Position numbers and translations under genes: made by a program. Under the pieces are notes generated by a model. That model did not search any database. It was not told the DNA's origin and worked only from the letters and a program-made list of their open reading frames with translations. Below are positions 7,287 to 15,695 of a DNA stretch of 64,000 bases, piece by piece. Origin of the DNA: Flavicella sediminum. Lineage in GTDB: Bacteria > Bacteroidota > Bacteroidia > Flavobacteriales > Flavobacteriaceae. Positions within the stretch are counted from its first letter, which is position 1; every line of letters starts with the position of its first letter. Location: positions 587,223 to 651,222 of the forward strand of contig NZ_VDET01000002.1 of assembly GCF_006381105.1 (NCBI RefSeq). The letters run 5' to 3'.

Positions 7287-9020
7287 ATGCTCAAAAATAT
7301 ATTTCCTTTTTTAGTCTGGCTTCCTACCTATAAGGCCGCTTATTTAAAAAAAGATATCATAGCCGGAATTACGGTTGGCGTATTGCTAATTCCTCAAGGA
7401 ATGGCCTATGCATTTATTGCAGGATTACCACCTGAATTTGGACTTTATGCTGCTTTAACCCCACAGGTCGTCTATGCTTTTTTAGGTACTTCTAGGCAAT
7501 TAGCTGTTGGTCCCGTTGCCATGGATTCTTTATTGGTCGCTTCCGGGTTAGGTGCTTTAGCCATAAGCGGAATTGACAATTATATTGCCATGGCGGTATT
7601 CCTAGCCTTATTTATGGGAACCCTACAAATGCTCCTAGGACTTTTAAAATTTGGTTTTTTAGTAAATTTTCTTTCCAAACCTATTATTAGTGCTTTTACT
7701 TCGGCGGCGGCTCTACTTATTGGTTTAAGTCAATTAAAAAACCTAACCGGAATTCCCTTTTCCAATTCAGGAAACACCTTTTCAAAATTAAACTCCATCA
7801 TTCATCATTTTTTCGAAATCAATTGGAACATTACCGTTCTTGGTTTCTTAAGTATCCTAAGTATTATACTCATCAATAAATACCTTAAAAAAATACCTTC
7901 AGGAATTTTTATGGTGGTTAGTTCTATCTTATTTTCCTACCTCTTCAATTTTTCTAATTTACATATTGCTCTAGTAGAAACGGTACCAGCTGGCTTGCCT
8001 AATTTTGTGATTCCAAGTTTTTCTATGGAAAATATTTCTGCCCTTTTCCCAATAGCATTAACATTGGCATTGGTTGCTTTTATGGAAGCCACAGCAGTTT
8101 CAAAATCCTTAGAAGAAAAACAAAACGAATACAAAATAGACAACAACAAAGAATTAGTCGCCTTAGGATTTGCCAATATAATTGGTTCCTTTTTTCAATC
8201 CTACCCTACCACAGGTGGTTTTTCACGCTCGGCTGTCAATGCACAAACAGGGGCCAAAACAACCATTGCATTATTGGTTAGCGCCGCAATAATCGCCATT
8301 ACTTTAGTCTTTTTAACACCCTTATTTTACTACTTGCCCAAAGCTGTTTTAGCGGCAATTATTTTAGTGGCTATCTCAAAACTTATCGATCTTAAGTTCC
8401 CTAAACAATTGCTGAAATCAAGAAAAGATGAATTCAGCTTATATATAATCACCTTTTTTACCACCTTATTTATTGGTATCACAGAAGGTATTTTATTGGG
8501 TACACTACTCTCTCTTATTTTAATGATTTACAGAACTTCAAAACCACATATAGCCGTACTCGGAAATGTAAAAGGCAGCGATTACTATAAAAATATTTAC
8601 AGATTTGAATCGGATGTTATAGAACGAGAAGATTTACTTATTATTCGTTTTGACGCACAATTGTACTTTGGAAATAAAGATTATTTCAACGAAAATATTT
8701 TAAGACTGGTCAAAAACAAAAAACAGATCAAAGGAATTATTATCAATGCGGAAGCTATTAATTATATAGATAGTAGCGCCAATTTTATGCTCCTTCAATT
8801 GATTCAAGAATTGCAAGCTAAATCAATCAAAGTCATTATTTCTGGAGCCATAGGCCCTACTAGAGATATTATTTTCACAGAAGGAATTGCAGAACTTATT
8901 GGCAAAGAAAATTTATTTATAAGAACCTTTGAAGCCGTATGTTTCTTCGATTTTAAATGCACACCTTCTAGCCTTCAACAAAAAATAACACAGCAATCAA
9001 AAACAACAAAACCTTCGTAA
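7287..9020 (+). CDS. SulP family inorganic anion transporter with STAS domain
   Basis: The 577-residue protein has a SulP signature near the N-terminus (IIAGITVGVLLIPQGMAYA, about residues 25-43), the PEFGLYAALTP motif and about 12 membrane helices to residue 400. A cytoplasmic STAS domain follows (about 425-560, with GIIINAEAINYIDSSANFML). Family members carry sulfate, bicarbonate or other anions across the inner membrane. Its place between a Crp/Fnr regulator and a persulfide dioxygenase suggests an oxidised sulfur anion such as sulfate, sulfite or thiosulfate, as inference. The stop codon lies inside the operator for the next gene. Confidence 0.93.
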   Translation: MLKNIFPFLVWLPTYKAAYLKKDIIAGITVGVLLIPQGMAYAFIAGLPPEFGLYAALTPQVVYAFLGTSRQLAVGPVAMDSLLVASGLGALAISGIDNYIAMAVFLALFMGTLQMLLGLLKFGFLVNFLSKPIISAFTSAAALLIGLSQLKNLTGIPFSNSGNTFSKLNSIIHHFFEINWNITVLGFLSILSIILINKYLKKIPSGIFMVVSSILFSYLFNFSNLHIALVETVPAGLPNFVIPSFSMENISALFPIALTLALVAFMEATAVSKSLEEKQNEYKIDNNKELVALGFANIIGSFFQSYPTTGGFSRSAVNAQTGAKTTIALLVSAAIIAITLVFLTPLFYYLPKAVLAAIILVAISKLIDLKFPKQLLKSRKDEFSLYIITFFTTLFIGITEGILLGTLLSLILMIYRTSKPHIAVLGNVKGSDYYKNIYRFESDVIEREDLLIIRFDAQLYFGNKDYFNENILRLVKNKKQIKGIIINAEAINYIDSSANFMLLQLIQELQAKSIKVIISGAIGPTRDIIFTEGIAELIGKENLFIRTFEAVCFFDFKCTPSSLQQKITQQSKTTKPS

Positions 9021-9030
9021 CAAAGGTTAC
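9017..9030. promoter_or_regulatory. Palindromic operator upstream of the persulfide dioxygenase gene
   Basis: GTAACAAAGGTTAC has the same half-sites (GTAAC and GTTAC, spaced by 4) as the site at 7227-7240. Its centre is also 33 bp upstream of the centre of a TAnnTTTG box (9053-9060). Confidence 0.6.
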
Positions 9031-9052
9031 AAATAGGAACAAACCCTTAGAC

Positions 9053-9060
9053 TAACTTTG
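9053..9060 (+). promoter_or_regulatory. Promoter -7 box of the persulfide dioxygenase gene
   Basis: TAACTTTG matches TAnnTTTG. Transcription would begin near 9064, downstream of the possible TTG start at 9058, so translation must start at the ATG at 9082. Confidence 0.6.
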
Positions 9061-9081
9061 TCGAACATAAAACAAGAACAA

Positions 9082-10485
9082 ATGGAAATTGAACAAATTT
9101 ATACAGGATGTTTAGCACAAGGTGCTTATTATATCGAAAGTAATGGAGAGGTTGCCATTATAGATCCTTTACGGGAAGTACAGCCTTATTTAGATATGGC
9201 CACGAAAAACAACGCTAAAATTAAATATGTTTTTGAAACACATTTTCATGCTGATTTTGTGAGTGGACATGTTACCTTGGCTGAAAAATCTGGTGCCGAT
9301 ATTATTTATGGTCCCTTAGCAAATCCTACTTTTAAAGCCACAATTGCAGAAGACCAACAAATTTTCGAATTGGGAAATATCAAAATAAAAGTTTTACATA
9401 CCCCAGGGCATACCATGGAAAGTACTTCTTACTTATTACTAGATGAAGCAGGAAAAGAACATGCTATTTTTACTGGCGACACCTTGTTTTTAGGAGATGT
9501 TGGGAGACCTGATTTAGCTCAAAAAGCAGCGAGTATGACGCAAGAAGATCTTGCGGGAATATTATTCGACAGTTTGCGAAATAAAATAATGCCATTGCAT
9601 GATGACCTAATTGTGTATCCAGGGCATGGAGCAGGTTCTGCCTGTGGAAAAAATTTAAGCAAAGAAACGACAGGTACACTTGGTGAACAAAAAGAAACCA
9701 ACTATGCGTTAAGAAAAGACATGACCAAAGAGGAGTTCATTAAAGAGGTAACTGACGGACTTTTACCGCCGCCTCAATACTTCCCTTTAAATGTTAAAAT
9801 GAACAAACAAGGCTACAAAGATATTTCTGAAGTAATACAATCTGGAACTCATGCTTTAAATGCTGATGATTTTGAAAAAACTGCCAACGACAGTGAGGCT
9901 TTGATTTTAGATGTACGTTCTCAAGAAGAATTTGCCAAAGGTCATATCCCAAATTCAATTTTTATTGGAATAGATGGAGGATTTGCTCCTTGGGTAGGTG
10001 CTTTAATTGGAGATACTTTACAACCCATCCTATTAATTATTCCTAAAGGAAGAGAAGAAGAAACAATTACCAGAATGGCACGTGTTGGTTTCGACAATAC
10101 CTTGGGCTATTTAGAAGGTGGTTTTGAAACCTGGAAGAATGCAAGCAAAGAATATGATACTGTAAATTCTATTTCAGCAGCAGCCCTAAAGGACACTATC
10201 GAAGATGCACTTATTTACGATGTAAGAAAAAATTCAGAGTTTTTATCTGAACGAATTCCTTCAGCTGTCAATACACCGCTTTCTGCAATAAACGATCATT
10301 TAAAAGATTTCCCTAAAGAAGAACGCTTTTATATTCATTGCGCAGGTGGCTACAGAAGCATGATTGCTGCTTCCATTTTAAAAAGTAGAGGTATTCACAA
10401 TTTCACAGATATTAGCGGCGGATTTGCAGCTATTAAGGAATCGGACATAGCAACGACAAATTACGTATGTCCATCAACACTATAA
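9082..10485 (+). CDS. CstB-like persulfide dioxygenase with two rhodanese domains
   Basis: The 467-residue protein begins with a metallo-beta-lactamase fold of the ETHE1/persulfide dioxygenase type: THFHADFVSGH, LHTPGHTMEST and FTGDTLFLGDVGRPDL carry the non-haem iron ligands. Two rhodanese domains follow. The first (about 265-365) has IPKGREEE where the catalytic Cys loop should be, so it is a pseudo-rhodanese. The second (about 375-465) has the active loop HCAGGYRS. This order matches staphylococcal CstB, which oxidises persulfides and makes thiosulfate. I chose the ATG over a TTG 24 nt upstream because that TTG is part of the -7 box. The next two genes, 13 nt on, encode a YeeE-type transporter in two halves. 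Confidence 0.93.
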   Translation: MEIEQIYTGCLAQGAYYIESNGEVAIIDPLREVQPYLDMATKNNAKIKYVFETHFHADFVSGHVTLAEKSGADIIYGPLANPTFKATIAEDQQIFELGNIKIKVLHTPGHTMESTSYLLLDEAGKEHAIFTGDTLFLGDVGRPDLAQKAASMTQEDLAGILFDSLRNKIMPLHDDLIVYPGHGAGSACGKNLSKETTGTLGEQKETNYALRKDMTKEEFIKEVTDGLLPPPQYFPLNVKMNKQGYKDISEVIQSGTHALNADDFEKTANDSEALILDVRSQEEFAKGHIPNSIFIGIDGGFAPWVGALIGDTLQPILLIIPKGREEETITRMARVGFDNTLGYLEGGFETWKNASKEYDTVNSISAAALKDTIEDALIYDVRKNSEFLSERIPSAVNTPLSAINDHLKDFPKEERFYIHCAGGYRSMIAASILKSRGIHNFTDISGGFAAIKESDIATTNYVCPSTL

Positions 10486-10498
10486 ACAAAAAACACAC

Positions 10499-11047
10499 AT
10501 GGAATTAATTTACGGCCCTTGGCCTTGGTATATAGGAGGAATTATGATTGCAATTGTCATGTTTCTATTATTAATGATGGGAAAAACTTTCGGGGTTTCC
10601 TCTAACCTAAGAACCTTATGTACCATTTGTGGTGCAGGGAATAAAAGTGATTTTTTCAAATTTAATTGGAAAACACAAAAATGGAATCTTTTGGTAATTA
10701 CAGGCGCTGCAATTGGTGGTTTTATTGCTACTAATTTTTTAAGCACTGATATGAGTATTGCTTTAAACCCAGCAACTGTTGAAAATTTAGACAGCCTTGG
10801 ATTTGAAAACGCAGGAGCAAGTTATTTACCTGCCGAATTGTTTCAATTTACCTCTATTAAAAGCATTGTTCTGCTTGCCCTTGGTGGTTTATTGGTAGGT
10901 TTTGGAACACGATATGCCGGAGGTTGTACTTCTGGACATGCCATTTCAGGTTTAAGTAATTTACAACTACCTTCTTTAATTGCTGTTATTGGCTTTTTTA
11001 TTGGGGGACTTACCATGATTCATTTACTATTCCCTTTAATTTTTTAA
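10499..11047 (+). CDS. YeeE/YedE family transporter, first half
   Basis: The 182-residue membrane protein has about five hydrophobic segments and the family motif [18 protein letters not shown] (about residues 139-156), whose Cys is central to thiosulfate passage in YeeE (TsuA) proteins. It also has an N-terminal CTICGAG stretch. In many bacteria YeeE is one longer chain; here the second half is the next gene, 3 nt downstream. It lies 13 nt after the persulfide dioxygenase and is probably in the same transcript. Substrate is inferred to be thiosulfate or a related reduced sulfur species; direction of transport is not known. Confidence 0.9.
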   Translation: MELIYGPWPWYIGGIMIAIVMFLLLMMGKTFGVSSNLRTLCTICGAGNKSDFFKFNWKTQKWNLLVITGAAIGGFIATNFLSTDMSIALNPATVENLDSLGFENAGASYLPAELFQFTSIKSIVLLALGGLLVGFGTRYAGGCTSGHAISGLSNLQLPSLIAVIGFFIGGLTMIHLLFPLIF

Positions 11048-11050
11048 ACT

Positions 11051-11464
11051 ATGAAATCACTATCTTATTTAGCCATTGGAATTCTATTTGGAATAACCAT
11101 GTTAAAATCAGAAGCCGCATCTTGGTTTCGAATTTATGAAATGTTCCAATTTCAATCCTTTCACATGTACGGAATCATAGGTGTTTCAGTAGTTCTTGGC
11201 GTACTGATAACAGCACTTATAAAGAAATATAAAATCAAAGCCTTTGATGGATCCTCTATCGAATTTAACGACAAAGATTATAGCATTAAACGATATCTTT
11301 TTGGAGGAATTCTGTTTGGATTAGGTTGGGCATTGTCAGGCGCTTGTCCTGGCCCAATGTTTACGCTAGCAGGTGCAGGTTTTTTACCGATACTAATCGT
11401 TATTGTATTTGCCGTATTCGGAACCTACTTATATGGGGTTTTAAAAGACAAATTACCTCATTAA
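11051..11464 (+). CDS. YeeE/YedE family transporter, second half (DUF6691-like)
   Basis: The 137-residue membrane protein has four helices and a motif parallel to its neighbour, GILFGLGWALSGACPGPMF (about residues 84-102), again with a Cys in the conserved loop. It starts 3 nt after the first half and ends the sulfur operon just before a strong bidirectional terminator. The two halves probably assemble into one pore-forming unit like full-length YeeE. Confidence 0.9.
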   Translation: MKSLSYLAIGILFGITMLKSEAASWFRIYEMFQFQSFHMYGIIGVSVVLGVLITALIKKYKIKAFDGSSIEFNDKDYSIKRYLFGGILFGLGWALSGACPGPMFTLAGAGFLPILIVIVFAVFGTYLYGVLKDKLPH

Positions 11465-11485
11465 AAGTGACATTATTTCTACATA

Positions 11486-11520
11486 AAAAAAGGCTGTTTG
11501 AACATTCAAACAGCCTTTTT
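11486..11520. terminator. Bidirectional intrinsic terminator
   Basis: The 11-bp stem GGCTGTTTGAA/TTCAAACAGCC is flanked by A and T runs on both sides. It ends the sulfur operon (+) and the GNAT-nitrilase gene (-). Confidence 0.9.
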
Positions 11521-11522
11521 AT

Positions 11523-13046
11523 TTATCTTTTTCTCAACTCAAACAAATCTTTTCTCCGATCCTTTAAGTTTTTTACGCTACCAAATTGATTCAATTCTTT
11601 CAACAAAGAAAGATCTACATCGGCAATTAAAATCATTTCCGTATTGGTTGTCGCTTCTGCTTTTATTCCATTTGCAGGAAATGCAAAATCACAAGGTGTA
11701 AATACCATCGACTGTGCAAATTGAATATCCATATTATGCACTTTAGGTAAATTCCCAACACTACCAGCAATGGCTACATAACATTCGTTTTCAATAGCTC
11801 TAGCCTGTGCACAATGACGAACCCTAGAATAGCCATTTTGTGTGTCCGTTAAAAAAGGGATAAATAAAATATCCATTCCTTCATCGGCCAACAGTCTACT
11901 CAATTCTGGAAATTCAGAATCGTAACAAATCAATATTCCTATTTTACCACAATCTGTGTCGAAGGTTTTTAATTCGTGTCCACCTTGCATACCCCAAACC
12001 TTCGCTTCATCAGGTGTAACATGTAATTTCTCATAACGCTCTGTAGTCCCATCTCTTTTGCACAAATAGCCAACATTGTACAACAAATCATCTTTCATTT
12101 CAGGCATACTCCCCGTAATGATATTGATGTTATAAGAAATAGCCAATTCAGAAAATTTTTGAACAATGGCTTCTGTATGTTTCGACAATTCTCTAATAGC
12201 TTCCGATTCAGGCAAATGGTTATTATCGGCCATTAAAGGTGCATTAAAAAACTCTGGAAACAGTGCAAAATCTGAACGATATCCTGAAACGGCATCGACA
12301 AAGTACTCTGCCTGCTGCATCAACTCTTCCAAATCTTTGTACAATCGCATTTGCCATTGTATCAAACCTAAACGCACCACTGTTTTTGTAGCGTTTGCCT
12401 TTTTAGGTGTTTTTTTATAGTAAATATTATCCCATTCCAAAAGCACAGCAAACTCATTAGAAGCTTCATCACCTTCTAAATAACCTTTCAATACTTTTGC
12501 AGGATGAAAATCGTTCGAGATTTGAAAATTTAAAACGGGATCATGAATTTCTTTTCGTTTTACTTTTTCAATATACTCCTTAGGTCCCATTTCCTCAGAA
12601 AACTTATGATAATTTGGGATTCGACCTCCAAAGGCAATACCTCGTAAATTCAAACGCTCCGTCAATTCCTTTCTGTAATCGTACAGCCTTCTTCCCAAAC
12701 GCAGACCTCTATATTCTGGCTTGATAAAAACATCAATTCCATACAATACATCACCCGCAGCGGTATGTGTACTAAAGGTATAATTTCCCGTAATTTCAGC
12801 ATAGGTATGATGCTCATCAAACTGATCGTAATCGACCATAATAGACAAAGCACAACCGGCTAGTTGGTTATTTACTTTAAGTACTATTTGACCTTCCGGA
12901 AATTTATCTATCAAGGCTTTGATATGACTTTCTTTCCAATAAGAATCGGGCATGGATGGATATGCCTGAATCATTGCCGCCTTTAACGCTTGATAATCAT
13001 TAAGCGTTAAAAGTTGCAACTCAATATTTTCTATATCTTTAATCAT
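11523..13046 (-). CDS. Fused GNAT acetyltransferase / carbon-nitrogen hydrolase
   Basis: The 507-residue protein joins an N-terminal GNAT domain (about 10-200; acetyl-CoA loop region YRGLRLGRRLYD) to a C-terminal nitrilase-superfamily domain (about 220-500). The nitrilase triad is visible: Glu in FPEFFNAP, Lys in YEKLHVTPDE and Cys in ILICYDSEFPE. The fusion is known in Bacteroidota and Proteobacteria as a bifunctional GNAT/carbon-nitrogen hydrolase; its substrates are not firmly established. It lies 3' of the polyamine genes on the same strand, so an acylated amine substrate is possible, but this is inference. Confidence 0.93.
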   Translation of the reverse strand: MIKDIENIELQLLTLNDYQALKAAMIQAYPSMPDSYWKESHIKALIDKFPEGQIVLKVNNQLAGCALSIMVDYDQFDEHHTYAEITGNYTFSTHTAAGDVLYGIDVFIKPEYRGLRLGRRLYDYRKELTERLNLRGIAFGGRIPNYHKFSEEMGPKEYIEKVKRKEIHDPVLNFQISNDFHPAKVLKGYLEGDEASNEFAVLLEWDNIYYKKTPKKANATKTVVRLGLIQWQMRLYKDLEELMQQAEYFVDAVSGYRSDFALFPEFFNAPLMADNNHLPESEAIRELSKHTEAIVQKFSELAISYNINIITGSMPEMKDDLLYNVGYLCKRDGTTERYEKLHVTPDEAKVWGMQGGHELKTFDTDCGKIGILICYDSEFPELSRLLADEGMDILFIPFLTDTQNGYSRVRHCAQARAIENECYVAIAGSVGNLPKVHNMDIQFAQSMVFTPCDFAFPANGIKAEATTNTEMILIADVDLSLLKELNQFGSVKNLKDRRKDLFELRKR

Positions 13047-13096
13047 TGTTTTACTGAGTGTACCTCAGCTTATTTAGGTATTTATTTGTTCGTATT

Positions 13097-13501
13097 TTAT
13101 GTATTAGAAAAAATAGTATTCTGTGTGGTAAAGGTTTTAAATTCAATAATATACCCATTCGGATCTTTGATAAAGAAAGAAGAATGTGCCCCCGTTTTGT
13201 TTTTTAAAAAATCAGTTTTAGAAATAATATTGCTCGATTGTAATTTTTCATACAAATCTGACCACAAGTTATTTTCTAAAATCACACCAAAGTGAAAGGA
13301 AGGTAAAACTTCTTTTTCAAAGGTATAGCTAGGGTACTCAAAATTAAACTTCCCTGATTTATTAAAAGTCAACTGATTCCCATACAAATTGATATCTAAC
13401 CAATTAGAAGCACTTCTACCTAAGGCTGCCCCTAAGGTTTGCGTATAGAATTTTTTCGTTTCCTCTAAGTTTGTACACGGTAATGATATGTGAAAATTCA
13501 T
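13097..13501 (-). CDS. VOC family (glyoxalase/bleomycin-resistance fold) protein
   Basis: The 134-residue protein shows paired beta-alpha-beta-beta-beta modules: the opening HISLPCTNLEETKKFYTQTL and the closing SFFIKDPNGYIIEFK are typical of VOC enzymes. The second metal-ligand position (Glu in IIEFK) is present and the first His is in FHISLP. Substrate cannot be deduced; lyases, dioxygenases and resistance proteins share the fold. It sits between the 89-residue protein and the nitrilase fusion on the same strand. Confidence 0.88.
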   Translation of the reverse strand: MNFHISLPCTNLEETKKFYTQTLGAALGRSASNWLDINLYGNQLTFNKSGKFNFEYPSYTFEKEVLPSFHFGVILENNLWSDLYEKLQSSNIISKTDFLKNKTGAHSSFFIKDPNGYIIEFKTFTTQNTIFSNT

Positions 13502-13518
13502 GGTTTTACTTTTTTTAA

Positions 13519-13788
13519 TTATTCAAAAGAATCAGCATAGTCATCATCGATAGAGTTTTCAAAATCTCCGTCGTCTTCAAAACTTTCCATGGTAGTGATT
13601 AACTGCTTGCTCACTTTTACTAAATACACTGTATCTTCTGTTCTAACTTCCACAGCTTTTATGGTTTCGTTTTTAGAATTTTTAAAAGCGATGATATCTT
13701 CCGACTCGTAGCCGTCAGGATATTTTTCAATTAAAAGATTTAAAATATCCTCCGTCAGTTTGTTATAATCTACAATAATTCTTTTCAT
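13519..13788 (-). CDS. Small acidic protein of unknown function
   Basis: I do not recognise this 89-residue protein. It has an N-terminal alpha/beta part (IIVDYNKLTEDILNLLIEKY), a middle section with charged beta strands and a strongly acidic C-terminus (EDDGDFENSIDDDYADSFE). It starts 4 nt after the stop of the deoxyhypusine-synthase-like gene, so it is the fourth gene of the polyamine operon by position. No catalytic motif is apparent. Confidence 0.75.
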   Translation of the reverse strand: MKRIIVDYNKLTEDILNLLIEKYPDGYESEDIIAFKNSKNETIKAVEVRTEDTVYLVKVSKQLITTMESFEDDGDFENSIDDDYADSFE

Positions 13789-13792
13789 TTTA

Positions 13793-14767
13793 TTACATAT
13801 TTAAAATGGACGCAAATACAAGTGGCGCAACTATCGTTGCATCACTCTCTATGATAAATTTAGGGGTATCAATATCTAATTTCCCCCAAGTAATTTTTTC
13901 ATTTGGCACGGCTCCTGAATAAGACCCGTAACTAGTTGTTGAATCCGAAATTTGACAGAAATAACTCCAAAATGGAATCTCTGTCATTTCCATATCTTGG
14001 TACAACATTGGCACCACACAAATAGGAAAATCTCCTGCAATTCCTCCTCCAATTTGGAAAAACCCAATACCATCCTTAGAATTTTTCGCATACCAATCTG
14101 CCAAATACGTCATGTATTCAATTCCAGATTTCATGGTACTTGCTTTTAATTCTCCCTTCATTACATAAGAAGCAAAAATATTCCCCATGGTACTGTCTTC
14201 CCAACCTGGGACTACAATGGGTAAGTTTTTTTCTGCTGCTGCATACATCCAAGAGTCTTTCAAATCAATTTCATAATACTCTTCTAGTACTCCAGACAAA
14301 AGCATTTTATACATATACTCATGCGGAAAATAACGTTCGCCTTTTTCTTCAGCATCTTTCCATATTTTAAAAATATGTTTTTGCAATCTTCTAAAAGCCG
14401 TGTCTTCAGGAATACAAGTATCTGTTACACGATTTAGGCCTTTTTCCAATAAATCCCACTCGTCTTGCGGAGTTAAATCGCGGTAGTTTGGAATACGCTT
14501 GTAATGAGAGTGCGCCACCAAATTCATGATATCTTCCTCTAAGTTAGCTCCTGTACAGGAAACGATTTGCACTTTGTCTTGGCGAATCATTTCAGCAAAA
14601 ATTTTCCCCAATTCTGCTGTACTCATTGCCCCAGCAAGAGACACCAACATTTTAGATCCTTTTTCTAATTGCACTTTGTATTCTGCTGCCGCATCTACTA
14701 CTGTAGCCGCATTGAAATGTAAATAATATTTTTCTATAAATTCTGATACTGGCCCTTTAGTACTCAT
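13793..14767 (-). CDS. Deoxyhypusine synthase-like protein (probable polyamine enzyme)
   Basis: The 324-residue protein belongs to the deoxyhypusine synthase (DHS) fold. The catalytic Lys motif WGK is kept in PNEKITWGKLDIDTPKF, matching Trp327-Gly-Lys329 of human DHS, as is the following SDATIVAPL. In the GGG loop, GGGIAGDFPICVV replaces the HHIAN stretch of eukaryotic DHS, so a His at the active site is missing. Bacteria have no eIF5A, and bacterial DHS homologues are thought to make homospermidine or related amines from NAD+, putrescine and/or spermidine. The chosen ATG overlaps the agmatinase stop by 11 nt; a 22-residue upstream extension lies within speB and is rejected. It follows the two enzymes that make putrescine, which supports use of putrescine. 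Confidence 0.88.
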   Translation of the reverse strand: MSTKGPVSEFIEKYYLHFNAATVVDAAAEYKVQLEKGSKMLVSLAGAMSTAELGKIFAEMIRQDKVQIVSCTGANLEEDIMNLVAHSHYKRIPNYRDLTPQDEWDLLEKGLNRVTDTCIPEDTAFRRLQKHIFKIWKDAEEKGERYFPHEYMYKMLLSGVLEEYYEIDLKDSWMYAAAEKNLPIVVPGWEDSTMGNIFASYVMKGELKASTMKSGIEYMTYLADWYAKNSKDGIGFFQIGGGIAGDFPICVVPMLYQDMEMTEIPFWSYFCQISDSTTSYGSYSGAVPNEKITWGKLDIDTPKFIIESDATIVAPLVFASILNM

Positions 14768-15695
14768 CTTCGTTGTCTTTAAATTTTGTTGCTTTTTTTG
14801 ATTCATTTTCTGAATAATCTGTGTATTCATCACCTTCCTCGATATTTTTGAACTTATAGCTCAACATTTTGTAATATAATTTTGCGGCTAAAAAATCTGA
14901 ATTTTTAAGCACCTCATTTGGACATAATTCCACCATATCAAAACCAACTACATTTTTCTCATTAAAAAGTCTTTGTAAAAACTCTAATGTTTCATACCAA
15001 AATAATCCTCCCGGTTCTGGCGTCCCTGTTGCCGGAAAAATAGATGGATCTAATGCATCTAAATCCAAAGTTATAAAAACATTTTTAGTACACAAATCAA
15101 TTACTTCATCCATCCAATATTCATTGGTAGCCATATCATGCGCAAAGAAAACCTTCTCCTCATCCATGATCGTTTTTTCCAGAGCATCCATGCTTCGAAT
15201 TCCAACTTGAATTAAATTGGTGGTCTGACTTGCTTCATATACCGCGCAGGCATGATTGCATTTGGTTCCTTCGTATTCCGGACGCAAATCGGCATGTGCA
15301 TCAATATGAAGCACCGTTAAATTATCATAACATTCATTAAAAGCACGAATACTTCCAATAGAAATAGAATGCTCACCACCAAACAAGGTGACGAATTTAT
15401 TTTTTTGAATGTATTTTTTTGTCGTTTCATGCACGGCAGCCACCATTGCTTCCGGAGATGAATTTTCCGTCACTGCATCAGCCAAATAAATACCTTGTTT
15501 GTATACCTCAGAAGCGGTTTCTATATCATACAACTCCATATTCTCAGAAGCTTCTAAAAAAGCATCAGGACCTTTATCAGCTCCTTTTTGCCAAGTACTT
15601 GTTCCGTCATAAGGAACAGGAATTAAAACAATTTTCGACTTGTTTGATGTTGCGTATTCATTAGGAATACCTGCATAAGTTTTTCTAGTTTCCAT
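14757..15695 (-). CDS. speB: Agmatinase
   Basis: SpeB hydrolyses agmatine to putrescine and urea. The 312-residue protein has the ureohydrolase manganese motifs: GGEHSISIGSI, HIDAHADLR and ITLDLDALDPS, the last followed by TGTPEPGG. Residues 285-312 form a charged C-terminal tail (EEGDEYTDYSENESKKATK). It overlaps the arginine decarboxylase stop by 11 nt, and its own stop overlaps the next ATG by 11 nt, so translation of the three is probably coupled. Confidence 0.95.
   Translation of the reverse strand: METRKTYAGIPNEYATSNKSKIVLIPVPYDGTSTWQKGADKGPDAFLEASENMELYDIETASEVYKQGIYLADAVTENSSPEAMVAAVHETTKKYIQKNKFVTLFGGEHSISIGSIRAFNECYDNLTVLHIDAHADLRPEYEGTKCNHACAVYEASQTTNLIQVGIRSMDALEKTIMDEEKVFFAHDMATNEYWMDEVIDLCTKNVFITLDLDALDPSIFPATGTPEPGGLFWYETLEFLQRLFNEKNVVGFDMVELCPNEVLKNSDFLAAKLYYKMLSYKFKNIEEGDEYTDYSENESKKATKFKDNEDEY

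Noticed and set aside
9058..9081. TTG start for the persulfide dioxygenase
   Set aside because: It overlaps the -7 promoter box, and the ATG at 9082 starts the conserved domain.
14768..14833. Upstream extension of the deoxyhypusine-synthase-like protein (22 residues)
   Set aside because: It lies entirely in speB coding sequence and the conserved region begins at MSTKGPVSEF.
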